Below the pieces are notes generated by a model. The model worked only from the letters and a program-made list of their open reading frames with translations, searched no databases and was not told where the DNA came from. From the NCBI GenBank assembly GCA_013433145.1, contig CM024188.1, positions 3,815,001 to 3,879,000 on the forward strand: 64,000 nt of DNA, written 5' to 3'. Position numbers and translations under genes: made by a program. This document shows, piece after piece, positions 1 to 27,212 of the stretch (its first letter is position 1; the number at the start of each line of letters is the position of its first letter). The stretch comes from Ascaris suum. Taxonomy: Eukaryota; Nematoda; Chromadorea; Rhabditida; Ascarididae.

Positions 1-15589
<15,589 letters not shown>

Positions 15590-15730
15590 TGTAAGGTAGA
15601 CCCAGCGTTATAGAACAAGCGGCAATAGTGGGTCGTGCAAGGTAAGTTAGAGAACGTCAAGAGCATACTGGCAGATCAAATGACTGTCCGGCATGTGTCA
15701 TAAGGCTAGTCTGATGCAGAATTGGGTGGG

Positions 15731-15738
15731 TATAAAAA
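15731..15738 (+). promoter_or_regulatory. TATA box inside LTR-like repeat
   Basis: TATAAAAA follows a GGGTGGG motif and precedes a GC-richer transcribed-looking segment. Its place upstream of the AATAAA signal in the same 337-bp unit is what suggests a promoter. Confidence 0.4.
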
Positions 15739-15888
15739 TGGCCAAGTGTGCATACATGTGGCCATATGAGCGTGCGAGTGATCGGCGTCGGCGTGGAGTT
15801 CGTCCGCTCGACTACGGAATCGTGTCGGCGATCGAGGCCATCCTTGTGAAATAGTCACTATTTGTTTATCACCTCACTGTATAGGTGT

Positions 15889-15894
15889 AATAAA
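15889..15894 (+). terminator. Poly(A) signal inside LTR-like repeat
   Basis: AATAAA is followed within 30 bases by a T/G-containing stretch (GAGTTGTCTTACA) that closes the repeat. The spacing fits the R/U5 end of an LTR. Confidence 0.4.
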
Positions 15895-15926
15895 CTGCTC
15901 GACCCTTATACCTGAGTTGTCTTACA

Positions 15927-17469
15927 ATTTACTCGACCGCAGCTCGAGAGTGGGTGCAGATTCTCAAAGAGACCTGAATTAAACGAGCCAAGGGGAGCTG
16001 ACCCATATAAAAAACAAGCGTGTAAAGTGTCTCTTTTATCAACTTTTGTTTTCATATCAGTGCTCACCACGACGAGCTAGAAACGATGCTGTCGACCGAA
16101 ACTGCTGACTGGCAGTTAATGGTTAGTGAAGTACAGCGAAAAACCGCTGACAACAAAAGCGCCATGAAAAAGGACCAGCAGCAAGTTCACAGCTGTACCT
16201 TTATACAATGGTGTGTTAAATGGCTTTATCGTCGACGCAGTTTGGCATCCCAGCATGTTATCTTCAAATGCTGGTCAATTCCCACAAAGCTTCTCAGTTC
16301 ATCAAGAAATGCTCCAGGCTTCATCCCAACACTTACCGCTGCGTACCAAACTCTTCCATAGTTGTATGTGATCAACTTTCAAATCGGTGCCGCTGTCAAG
16401 TGGAACGTTTTTTGCCGTTGATCTGATAAAAGAACACTCTATCGTATGCTACTAATCCTTGAAAATCTTTCCTTTGAAAATCGCTGAGTTTCAAATAAAC
16501 GTATTTTCTTATCGCTCTGTTCGGATTAGTTATGCGAGCGACAACTTTGTTTTGTTTCGTTCGTAGAAGGAACTGCTTATTAAGCAATGCAGTATTTCCT
16601 GTCAGTGTTTGCCACATAACGATGCTTCCTGGATACAAGGAGCAGATAGCTTAGCGCATACAGATGTTGTTGCACTAATGCCTGCTTCCTACTGCAATAC
16701 TGTCGTTCTTTCTGACTCGTTCGGCTTACATCACTTGCGTTCTACTTGTTTACCATGGGCATCACTTAGCATAATTTAGGAACTATCATTCCTTCCTTGT
16801 AATAGAGTGAAACTTTCCATTTTACAGCTCTTATATTATAATATTTCAGATTTCGACGTCATCAGAATACCTTCTCACATCGTGACTCATGCAAGAAAAT
16901 TCTTTCTGCTATTTTCCACTCTTCACTGACCAAATAAAAGCGGGCGCCATCTCCTTGACTGGACAGTGAGGTAAAGAGCACTTTCTGGTCAAAGACTTTG
17001 AAAAGGTGCAACTGGAGAGTTCATCAACATCACTGACTAGTAACTGAAGATCGGCAAGCTTGAGTATTTTGTAGAACACTGAGGTAAATACAGTTCTGCC
17101 GGCTGATGAAAGAACCATAAAAACTAAATTAAATGAATTGTGGCTGTTCAGCCGGTGGGTATGAAACTTCTTGTTATATCTTGACACCAGTACTTTCGTT
17201 GGCCATTATTAACTTATTGGCGATTTTGCTTGTGACGAACGAAAAATAAAGTCGATCCATGTGAAGCTTGCGTTCAAAAAAAAGTGGCACGAAAAGAACA
17301 AAATTTACATAATGGATCAATGCGATTGTAGAGCAGAAATGTTTGTCGAGTAGTTTTCAAATCAACATTCATTATTATTAGGTTAAAATGAGAGCTTCAC
17401 AAGACTTTTTCAACTTTACTGAAAATTCTTGATTCGTTTTAAACCAAGCTTAAATAAAGTTCACATGCT
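15927..17469. other. Stretch after the LTR-like repeat, no recognised gene
   Basis: If the repeat at 15590-15926 is a 5' LTR, the internal region starts here. No clear tRNA primer-binding site abuts the LTR; the nearest candidate, GTGGGTGCAG, is about 25 bases away. A plus-strand frame is open from about 16032 to 16361 with an ATG at 16086 and a hydrophilic N-terminal part rich in Asp, Glu, Gln and Lys. It could be a gag-like start but shares no motif I know. Minus-strand frames at 16396-16638 and 16909-17187 are also unrecognised. Confidence 0.3.
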
Positions 17470-18110
17470 TTGCTGTGATCTGCTACATATTGCCAAAGCA
17501 GAAGTAGAAAATCAGTGCTGCCTTCGCAGAAATTTGGCGGGTTTTCGTCGAAGAAGCGCAGGATTTCGTTTGTGAGGATGCTCTTATTGGTGAAATGTTC
17601 TTCCTGGCGAGCGATGCACTATGGCTTGTGAGTCTAGGTGATATAAAGCATCCACTTTTCATAGCTGATCACCACGCCCTCGAAACACTTCGCATACCTT
17701 TGATGGATTAGAAGAACCTATAGATTTATCGCATTTCGATAGGTTGAGGCGCTAGTTCATACGAGAACATGCAGCGAGTTTTCATTTTCTTCCCTCAGAT
17801 TATGAATGCGCCACAAGTTGCCCATTGAGGGCATTAGATCTCTGTGCCAAGTAGCAAATGGGCTGCCGAGGGTTATCTTCAGTGACGGGTTTGAAATAGT
17901 CGAGACGAACGTTGGAGAGTCGTCCCAAATGGGATTTGTCATAGCAGTTCATCTCTTCATCTTTGGAGTATTTGAATCATCAACACACCGGAAGATAATG
18001 AGCAGTGCCAGGTCGCAACTTTTGGTTGAGTTCGATAGCTGTGTTGTTAGCAGCTGTCTTACAGGCACCACCTGTAAGTGAGCATTCGATGTTCGTCATG
18101 CGGATTCACA
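17470..18110 (-). mobile_element. Mariner-family (DD34D) transposase remnant
   Basis: Mariner transposases cut and paste their element using a DD34D catalytic triad. Read on the minus strand with frame changes, the order of motifs follows the family. A DE pair near 18097-18092 stands where DEKW is expected. An IWDD block at 17931-17920 sits where the V-WWD strand is expected. It is followed by KITLGSPFATWHRDL, in the place of the TIT---Y--QL segment. A damaged counterpart of the DNARPH block lies near 17755. YHL at 17643-17635 matches the SDYHLF motif. Last come FFDENPPNF (17555-17529) and LLWQYVADHSKA (about 17502-17467), matching the usual C-terminal FF--K---F and L--RW--C pattern. The frame is interrupted by stops and small indels, so this is a dead copy. 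The N-terminal DNA-binding part and terminal repeats were not found. Confidence 0.55.
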
Positions 18111-21100
18111 TCATAACTGTATCGTTGTTGGAGACATTTTGACAAGTCGACTGCGCCAAAAGTTGCATCTTCTTGCAAAACTCAAATACTCTTGCCAAAG
18201 AATTTCCTAGAACTATGTTCGGAGGTTCTTGAAATAAAAGTTCAAAGTGTTGCAAAACTTTCCTTCAAATCGAATTTTGAAATTTCGAATTTTTTGCATC
18301 TTGCATGGAATGACACGGCGATATTTGATGATAAAATTATCCACTTTTTCCGCACAATCATTATATTTGCAACAGCTATTTATAATAAAGCCATCAATGA
18401 GTTGCGCTGTACCTGGAGTTGGTGACACAGTCTCAACGTCTTCAAATAAGGTTTCCATGAAGGAATCCAGATTTGCGCATCTGGTTTTACAGATCGGAAA
18501 GGAGAAAGAAGGACGATGTCACTGTCCGTTCCAATTATTGCTGTGCAAGATTCGAACATTTGGAATTTAATTTTAATTAAATCTTTTTTAAGTGCAGCAA
18601 ATGAAGAATAATAATGCTTACAGAGCTTATTTTGCGAGATAGTAATTCAGCAGTTCAACTATTCAAATGTTTCAAATTGAAGGATCTAGCATGGTTCAGA
18701 AATACGCTCGACTATTTGCTTGATTCTAGACACCTATGTGTTCTTGGAGGTTATGTATCAGATGCGACCATGATGAATATACAAAAATATCGATGACATT
18801 CGGTGGAAACTCACCGGTGAGATTGAAACGATAAACGTTGTTGTTTAAGGAAGCCATATGCCGACCATACTGATGTTCATCAGAAAGGAAATAAATCGTG
18901 CAATCTGTGCAGAAAAATGTAATCGAAACACCCATCAGAGATGCTGAAACGTGCAATATGCTTGATGAAGTGTAATCACCGAAGCAGTGCATTTCAAATC
19001 TTAAAGCGCCTTATATAAGTGAGCAGTGGTTTTTGAGTCGGCTGGTAGCGGCTAGCGAATCATAAAGCTCCAACCAATTCGCTTACTTCAAATCAATGTA
19101 ACGATCGATGCGGAAACGATACCTGCGTAGAGAAATGGAAAGAAGATTTAAAGGAATGAATATAGCGTATACTTTTCTAGGGAACTGATAGAGCTCCAAA
19201 GCACAATCTCACTTCTGCAGAAGAAAAAAGTCAATGAAAGTAGTGCCTACGAGTACTGCCTGAAGGTTGTGTATGATGAAAATAAAAGGAAGAATTGTCT
19301 GGCACACTCCTATCATATCGGTGAGCGAAGTAAATTATCTCTGTCATTACAGGCTTAGTCTGTCATATATGAGGAAAAGAATCGAAATAATGATTTATGT
19401 ATGTGTACCACAATGAGCAACTCACTACTTTATAAAATTGTGAGAAGTTCAGACATGGATCGGGATTACCTCAGTTTTCATCTCATGAATACTTGATATT
19501 ATCACTACTTGCAAATGTCAAGGTAGCTATATTTAACTCGATGGAACATTCGTGATGAATTAAAAAGTTGGTGCTGTGAAAGGGTAATAATGCTTGTACA
19601 GGCATTATACACGCAAAGATGAGGAATGAAATAACAATTCGTCTTAATAATCAATTTGTGTAAGTTCCTGACGGAGATTTTCTACCTTTTTGGGCGAATT
19701 TAGGTGTCAAGAAAAACGAAACATGCGTTTTGCAGAAAAAAGCTTGCGGAAAGCCATAAAATGTTTCATTAAAAACGTTAAATATTTTCCATTGTATATT
19801 GCTTTCTGTGCGAAGATTACCCACGGAAAAAAACGACAGCAAAAAAAACCAGCGAATTAGTAAATCGATTATCCGAAACTACACTGAAGCGCAACAGGTA
19901 AAGAGGGCAACGAAATGCATCTGTTAGACACGCGGCCGCACTGGTACCCGACGATTATATTCTGTTGCGAAATCTGCAGCACTATCTTTGAGAAGCCCAG
20001 CATAAAGATTAAATGTTACAATTGATCGTTGAAAGCTAATTTAACTCGCGATATGATAAGTTCTTTTTGAATACCTTGAAGGTTTGCAGTTGAATATCTT
20101 GAATCCTGTTGCTTGATGAAATGATAAGTTGAATGATACCTTGAAGCGAAGTGTAATTTCCATGTGATGTGTTGAGCTTAAATGATGTCATTTTGATCAT
20201 ATAATAAAACTCCATTGCTTGGTGACCAGCGCGACCACTGCTCACCTACGTAAGAGAAGAGCATGGCCTACAGTTTGCTGATTAAATACTTTATTACCAA
20301 GCTACCACGTAATGTTCAACTATCAATCACTTCTAATTCTCGTCAGTTCTAATTTGCGCATAAGGCATCATGCATGATGAGCTTATGAGCTTGTACACAA
20401 CTTTTTCATTCTCTTTGCGAGGTTAACGTCCTCAACCTGTTTCATGTTTTCATTAGGCTTAAAACGTTATCATCAAAGTCGCAGCTAAACTATAAGAGTG
20501 AATCGTTGCAGAAGACGTTAACCAAAACTTTATTTTTTATCTCTCTGGAAGCAGATAAGACCGCCATGTCTTCAATACGCCTGTATCGTTGCACTGCAAG
20601 CCAAAATTCACGACGCGGTGTCATTTTGGCAATTCTGCCGGGAAAAAAGGAGAACCTCCATTCTATATCGCTATAAGGTCATGTACCAATCAACACTACA
20701 GAGCAGCCAAAATCTGCATGATTGCCTTTTCAGTTTTTTTTGTGAAGCACCTCTTAAGCTACTACTTATAGTGAGTTGTGAAGCGATACACTAGATATGT
20801 TGAGAGCAACACTAATGATTTCCATGGCACTGAAAAAAAATGAATGGTTCAAAAGTCAGCATGAAGATATCAATCTGAAGGAATAAGGAGCTTCGTTCTA
20901 TCTGCTATGAGGGCAGAAAACTAAATATGCAATAAACATTACGCCGAGAAGCATTGAATTGAGTATCGACACTAAAAGAGAAAAATAAATTATAAGAGAC
21001 GATCACTAGTGCACGAAAGTATGTAGCCGATTTGAAACATGGCCAGCGCCGCGAAATGTGTATTCATGGAGCAACAGCAATGATAGAGGTTTTTTGAAGT

Positions 21101-23052
21101 ATATCAGAATTGAGAAGCAGTGCACTTTCGAAGGATCGATCCAAATGCGATCAGCTCATCAGCTCATGCAATTCTCCTTTCATTATTTACATATTATTAT
21201 GCTAGTGACCGCATACGATAGCACCTCGTCCTGGTTAAAACTCTCCGTTCTAACAGCTATGTACGCAGAGACACATCATAAGTGCATAACTGATACAGTG
21301 CAATAGGATTGTGGAAAGTGATATGACTTAAATAAAGGTGCATGGCTGGTATAAGGTTGCTGGAATAGAAGACAAAGCTTTGTTGGGCGAAATGGACGCC
21401 CCTGTAATGTAGATTTTTTGGAGATGCTTTTAAAAGTCTGCAGAGGAAGTTTCATGCTTTAATCGTAGTCAAAACGAACATAAGTGAGTAAGAGAAAGAA
21501 TGGGACGACCGAGAAGCTAGCATCAAATATTAGCAGAATTTCAAGGAGTTTATGATGCACCATGGGTCAAGAATTTATCATTAAACAGACAGCCGAACTT
21601 GGATATGTGCGGTTAAACAAATGAACTTTTCCTCTTCTCCCTCCACACTGTTCTTGGGTGCGCCAGAATTGAAACTATGCAGCCTAGCCTCCCTACGTGT
21701 TATTTGATGCTAGCGTAACAGTAACAGAGACGGATTTGAAATGCATGCCGCACACGGTGCTTTATGACATTACAAAACAGTAAGCGATGATTGTGCGAGT
21801 TTTGCCAGTTGTATAACGTTGCACATTTCGAAGTAAAAAAGAAACCTTCCTCATCCACATAAGAAAATGCTTCATCGTCTTTCACCTTTCGTGGGTTGGC
21901 GAAACACTCACAAGTACTTGGCGAGGAAACAACAGTATAGCTGATTTCTGATGCAGAAAGCCAAATCAATGCTTGAATTACACGCTCAAGCCATAATAAC
22001 ACTCATTTCCTTTACTCTCGCACAGATGACGATTCAAAATGAATTGAAATATTCACTAGTGATTAAACACCAAACGACATTGAACAAATTTGCCTATTTG
22101 CGTCACGGGGAAAGATTGGCGATAACCGCTACGCATCAGCTTGCATGACGCTCGATTCAATCATTTATATACTTTCCACATCATGCATGAAATTTACGTT
22201 ACGAGCTGATCGTCAGACGTGATTGGTGTGATTGGCACTGTTGTTTCGCCTGCAAGATTCAACGGAGATATGCCAGTCGAAATGAGAAGGGAATGAAGTC
22301 CTAGTGACTAAGCTATGTGTAGCAAAAAAAGCAATGCTTGCGGAAAAGGTGGTAAGGAATCATAACATTGCCCAGCGTTGACGCGATTCGCGCACTTCAT
22401 CAAAAACACTTCAACACACACCGACAAAGGGTAAGGGAAAGGTAGCACGGCATGGCTGTAAACGTGTCCAAGTTCATAGTTCGTGGAGCATTAGAACAAA
22501 GATAAACGATTGTGAGAGCAAATCATCGCGAATTCTTTGAAAGATGACGCAAATACGATTTGGTTCAAGAATTCTGACAATAATACTGCTAGGAAAGATG
22601 ACAGCGGAGGAGAAACTAGTTTTCAAGAAAGTTTCAAGTTTTGAACTACACAAAATTGATAATGTGAATAGGAATTAATCGTACCTTTTAATGCTTCCCA
22701 CTGGTATACTTTGTAAAGGCGACCAATGATCCTAATACCCTATCAAATCGCTCTCATGTCAAAAAGTTTCGTTTATTAATATCGCGTTGCGTCGCATATG
22801 CGTCTAGTTCTGCTACGCAGGCGCGTGAAGGAAATAAGGCAATATTGAAGCGGACCTCGAAATCGCCCAAAAATATTAGTCCTTAAACTGTTAGGGAAAT
22901 AATATGTAGGTTGTTATGAATGGAAGAAATTGGGCGGCGTTATCAAACGAACACGGAAACGTCTGCAATTATTTGATGAGGTGTAGGACAGGATGAGAAA
23001 TCAGCAGTCCGAATACTTTTGCAACCAAACCTCCATCAATTGGCTGAACTAG
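18111..23052. other. Long stretch without a supported gene
   Basis: Several short frames (for example 18192-18425 plus, 18726-18992 minus, 21700-22002 minus) have no recognised motif and no convincing splice pair. A NotI-like octamer followed four bases later by a KpnI-like hexamer occurs at 19932-19948, unusual in such AT-rich DNA but of unknown meaning. Confidence 0.45.
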
Positions 23053-23066
23053 CCCCCCCCCCCCCC
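23053..23066. repeat. Poly-C tract (C14)
   Basis: An uninterrupted run of 14 C, equivalent to a G14 tract on the minus strand, lies in otherwise AT-rich DNA. It can form a G-quadruplex on the minus strand. Confidence 0.97.
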
Positions 23067-25578
23067 TTTGCACTGATTCGTCAATGAAGGTGGCTTTCAA
23101 TCTCTCTGTTGCCTCTGCACAAGCAGCATACGATGTCATTATCACCATCTTCAGTCGCACTACGTGAAAATGATGCAATTGGTTTCGGATGGTGCTCCAA
23201 AGCTATACTTAAGTCTGTCTGTCAGAAATGATCTCTACACGTACATCGACGCAGCATTCAGCCAAAAAGCTCTTCGGCTGCTCCACTTAGTGGTTTGTTT
23301 ATAATTGCCCACCACATCTCTGCAGCTTAGTTCACCGAAAAAGCATTTCTATAGAGCAATTTTTCACCGTCTTGGCTGCAGACTGGCTTTCATGTCTTGT
23401 TAAAGCAGATGACTGCATTCTGTTGCTCACATTTCGTGGAGAACCGAGAAAGAGTTTCACTTTATGTTTTCGTGGCTAGTGCACGGCTATGAGAAGATTT
23501 TAGGTGTGGAGGGGACCCCGAGAGAGCTGATTGTCGGTATGAGAACCTTCGCTGAAAAGTCGAAGGTAAAGAAGCCGAGGAATTGCTCTCCGGCACGATC
23601 CCCATCGACGAGTTTGTCGGCTGTCAGGAACCCTATCTACACTATTGGTGACAACATCCACTCCCTTTTCTTGTTTTCGCAACGAAAAAACCAGGAATCA
23701 TCACAGAGCGCAGCACCATTGACAAAAGCAAATGATTTTCATAGTGAGTCGTTGCCTTTATCTTTCTATGCCCTTCTTCAAGAGATGGGCTTATTATGTG
23801 ACTAAATTTATGCAAATAGAGGATACCTGTGATGATTTCCTATGCACGAAATCTACTGTGTTTGAATGCATCTAGATATTGCCCTATTTTTCACTAGATT
23901 TTGGAATGATGCAATCATCCAATCACTTCAATATGCCTCATATAGAAACCTCAACGAAGAAATATGATTTGAATGTTCCGTTAGATCCAACGAGTTACAT
24001 TCTATTGCATGCATAATTGTTGGAATATTCTATTTCAAAAGTATTGCAATATTTCACTATATTTCAAAGCTCTCAAAGCATTTCATTTCGTCGTCTTTAA
24101 TTAGGCTTGACAATATTGCCGACGCGGAAGTGACAAAGAACACCAACGATCAAAATACGAAATCACTGACCCACTATTTAGGACGGAAATTGGTTGCAAA
24201 CTGTGCAATACTTTCGCGTCATTGAAATAGTGCTTTGTAAGCTGACTTTGTCTTTTTTTTTTTTTTTTGAAATAGTTGCATCTGACGGCTGAAGCACTGC
24301 ATTGGCACAACGAGACCATCGTCCAAGTTTTCGCGTTTTCTCACTTCCGAACTTTCTTCGGCTCTTTCTTTTGCGATTGATGCACCTGAGCGTGTTTCTG
24401 TGTGAAGGCAACCTCAGTACGTTTTTTCCTCTTTTTAGAAAAGACCTCATTGCATTTGCATTTTTGGTATTTTCGATGACTCTGGCGCTATTTTCGTTGT
24501 GTTGGATGATGTTTAGACGTTTAGAATTTACCAGCGGTTCTTCTTCTCGACATCAAATGATCTTGGTTATTCCGCACTTCTTCCTTAACAATTCTGAGGT
24601 ACTTTACAGCATCACGTTCTAGGTTGGAGAGATAGGCTGTATTTTGTGTCTAGTTGAACATGCAGAGCCCTGACGAGCAGCAATATGTCGCTGTCAGCTT
24701 AGCAAGTTTCTTTGAGTTGGCTCATTTAGATATCTAAGCCTTTTTCAGAAGGATAAACATGAAAGGGTCACTCACAATTGAACAATTAATGAAATGTTTT
24801 ATTAACGTTCTGCAAATTCAAATGCTGTTCCCTTTATTGTATTTCATAAGCATTAAGGAAATACAGTTACCTTTCAGCCATCAGTGAAAGCCACTCATCC
24901 TCGGTTCTATCCTCGCAAAAAGGACGTGGAAAAAAACAACGATTAAAAACACTTAAAAATGGCTATCATTTACAGAAGAGGAGGGGAAAAGTATTGATTC
25001 ACGGAACTACGGCTTGCTGCTGTAAGGAAATGGACATTTCTCGACATTGTGCATTGCATCTTTGGAAATTTTCGACGAAGAGGATTCAAGCAGAAATGAA
25101 TTTGATTAAGTAACGCTAGCAATTTGGCACACCAGTTTTCCTATTGTAAATGATATCAGCATTGGAAAGATGTCTCAGAAGGATTCACTTTTCTGAGACA
25201 GCAAACGATGACGGAGTTAGACTATAATAATTTCCATAAAAATGAAATAAAATCAACATTTAAGTTGGAAGAAACCAGCTGTTGAAAGTGTTTTAAAAAA
25301 TCTATCATAAAATCACAGCAAAAATCAGTTGATTGATGCATTGCAAAACCCTAAGGTATGTGTTATTAACTGTGCTGTAAGATCTCCTAAATCCCATTAT
25401 TATGAGAGCGCTAACACTGAATAAATAGTGTTGTAGAAGCTTCTACATATATTCGAAAATCCAGTTAGAAGGCGCTATTTAAACTGCTGTATGTTCTCAG
25501 TAACCGATCTGATTTCAACGGTTCACATAAATGATTCATTTTGCAGTCATGATGACGCCATCAATAATTTTCTTCCCA
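23067..25578. other. Stretch without a supported gene
   Basis: A plus-strand frame is open from 23413 to 23805 (about 130 codons) and is hydrophilic in its middle part, with several basic residues and Ser. It could be exonic but is unrecognised. A T16 run occupies 24253-24268. An inverted repeat at 25171-25200 is listed separately. Confidence 0.4.
25171..25200. repeat. Perfect 10-bp inverted repeat (hairpin)
   Basis: TGTCTCAGAA and TTCTGAGACA are exact reverse complements separated by 10 bases. No T-run follows, so a terminator role is not indicated. Chance or a small regulatory structure are both possible. Confidence 0.8.
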
Positions 25579-25740
25579 TGAAAGGATATCGTCCGTTGTT
25601 TCAAACCTAGTCTGCGCTAATTTTTAGTGCATTATGCCAGATGTTGTCTGAGGTAACTTCCAACTAAGGCAGTACCTATCCGGCTATGGATTATCATATA
25701 ATGCTACTTTGTATCACCTTGCACGATCTTCCACTAATGT
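25579..25740 (+). mobile_element. Possible second mariner scrap
   Basis: In one frame MKGYRPLFQT, a stop, then SALIF resembles the mariner segment KEKRPAL-NR-GVIF that precedes DNARPH. The DNA then reads ATGCCAGA followed by TGTTGTC, as a six-base-deleted DNARPH block would. YHL follows at 25712-25720, preceded by a Tyr and Ala in the spacing of PYSPDLAPSDYHL. Identity is low and the flanks do not extend the match. The segment was found after the minus-strand copy at 17.5-18.1 kb had primed the search, so bias is possible. Confidence 0.28.
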
Positions 25741-26105
25741 GCAACATCTTGCGATCATAGATGTTAAAATTGCTGTCAAACTTCACAACGAGAGTTTTTG
25801 AGCACGAAAATGCCAACAAGAGAATTTTTGTTTTGGAGTCTTTTTAAATGCAGAAATTGCGCAGGGAAGATTTTTTAACAGTGTGGTGAATTTTAACACA
25901 TCGTTACTGAATGTAACAAAAAGAGTTTCCGCACATAGAGGTAACCATATAATGCTTTCATAAAGTGAATGAAGGGTTGGGAATCGAGAACATGGATTTA
26001 ACGCCGCCAATAATCTTGCTTCAGTAGTATTCAGAACACAACAAGACATCCTAAATAATGGTTCTCGTGCATAGAAGCATATAAAATAACCTCTCAAAGG
26101 TCATA

Positions 26106-26384
26106 GTGCAGCGTGACTTTCTGAGCTTCTACGGGGTCAGGTTGGGAAATGCCAAGATTGCAGTAAATGAAGGATTCATTATGCGCATGCCTATAGTAAT
26201 GTCAGGAGGTCAAACCAGGCTTTTCCAACGTGCTTGTTTTTTTCCTTCACCTCCTGTGAGGTTTGGAAAAACATTTCCTTTTGTTAGCATGACGGAATCG
26301 GACGTCTCACATGTAAGGAATATTGTATTCAATCATTATCGTTCTTTTATTGCATACTGTTGTTCTCTTCACAAATGTTTTTGA
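26106..26384 (+). mobile_element. Possible mariner C-terminal fragment
   Basis: This 92-codon plus-strand frame contains GVRLGNAK (compare GVIF--DNAR), later RLFQR (compare HLFRS), then GKTF, a DV pair and RSF in the order seen at mariner C-termini (GKTF, E-V, FF, F). The YSPDLAPSDY block is not recognisable and the total is shorter than in the family. The frame lies about 500 bases downstream of the other weak mariner scrap on the same strand, so both could derive from one disrupted insertion. An unrelated chance ORF is the alternative. Confidence 0.22.
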
Positions 26385-26702
26385 AAACACTGTCTTATGA
26401 AAGCGCCCTATCTAGGAAATTTCTCGTACATAAAAAACCGAACTAGACGGTGGGATGGTGGCATAATGAGCGAAAGTGAAACTGATTGACAATATTGCAG
26501 CTGCATGATCACAACCAGATTCTTCCAAATTTTTCTATGAGTTTGTCGCTCTGAAGACGTCTATTTTCGAAATTGCCGGCTACCGAATTTTAATGGCAAT
26601 CTTAGCACTTCTAAGTGAGACCCACTGACGCGACCAAGAAGTCTTCCAGATGGTTATCTTAAAAAAAAAAAAAACTTTGTTGTACCCACCTTCATATTCT
26701 GA

Positions 26703-27212
26703 ACGAATCAACAAGCTCTGATCTTGCTTATTATTTACTTTTGCAACAACATCATATTTGGTGTACTTGAAAACCCAGTTGTAAGGTTTGATGGCATTCT
26801 AAAAATTTCTAAATGTAGCATGGTGCAACATGGCATTTTGTCAAATGTCGCGCTTATCGTTTACTCGATTATTACAAATTTGCTGAAATATGCATTGGTT
26901 GTACGAGTCTTCTATTGCGAAAGTGACTATAGGCAAAGTGGATGTTGTAAAAATGTACAGGTATTTCCACCATACTGCATTGTTCTCATAATTTTATATT
27001 TTGCTACAAACGATTGGGTTAATGCGTTTTTCTTCCATTTTGCTTACACTCTCTTAAGTGTTGTGGAAAAATTCCGACTCATAAATGCTGATATTGAGAA
27101 GATTTTCGATCGGAATGCTCGAATCAATATGCTAAGAGTAGAGCGGTTGCATGTAAGGTGCATCAGTCGATTGTGCGCACTATACACTCATCTACGAATC
27201 GTTCAGTTTTGA
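26703..27212 (+). CDS. Candidate multi-pass membrane (chemoreceptor-like) exon or fragment
   Basis: This is the longest non-repetitive open frame in the window, 170 codons after the in-frame stop at 26700-26702. It shows at least three hydrophobic segments: about residues 5-22 (ALILLIIYFCNNIIFGVL), 48-70 (SNVALIVYSIITNLLKYALV) and 92-120. The C-terminal 45 residues are polar, with VVEKFRLINADIEKIF and then LHVRCISRLCALY. This layout resembles the second intracellular loop and the start of the fifth helix of insect-type gustatory receptors (loop with a His/Leu-rich helix after it). The similarity is one of pattern, not a secure match. The frame ends in a stop directly after the last helix start, and no strong acceptor or donor was seen, so it could be a pseudogene piece. 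Confidence 0.28.
   Translation, partial: TNQQALILLIIYFCNNIIFGVLENPVVRFDGILKISKCSMVQHGILSNVALIVYSIITNLLKYALVVRVFYCESDYRQSGCCKNVQVFPPYCIVLIILYFATNDWVNAFFFHFAYTLLSVVEKFRLINADIEKIFDRNARINMLRVERLHVRCISRLCALYTHLRIVQF

Larger units (their letters stand above)
15590..15926 (+). mobile_element. LTR-like repeat (solo or partial LTR retrotransposon)
   Basis: The 337-bp segment begins TGTAAG and ends CTTACA, a perfect 6-bp terminal inverted repeat with the TG...CA ends typical of long terminal repeats. Inside are a TATA box (15731-15738), a segment of higher GC, and an AATAAA signal (15889-15894) about 155 bases after the TATA box, followed by the 3' end. This is the U3-R-U5 order expected of an LTR. 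A purine-rich run (AATAGAAGAA) lies immediately upstream, as a polypurine tract would before a 3' LTR. No matching second LTR and no target-site duplication were seen (flanks AGAA and ATTT). A solo LTR, a truncated element, or the 5' LTR of a decayed copy are all possible. The strand follows the TATA-to-AATAAA direction. Confidence 0.5.

Noticed and set aside
23401..23460. KADDCILL on the plus strand, resembling an RT YADD motif
   Set aside because: No other RT motif occurs in order upstream or downstream, so a chance match to a short motif is more likely.
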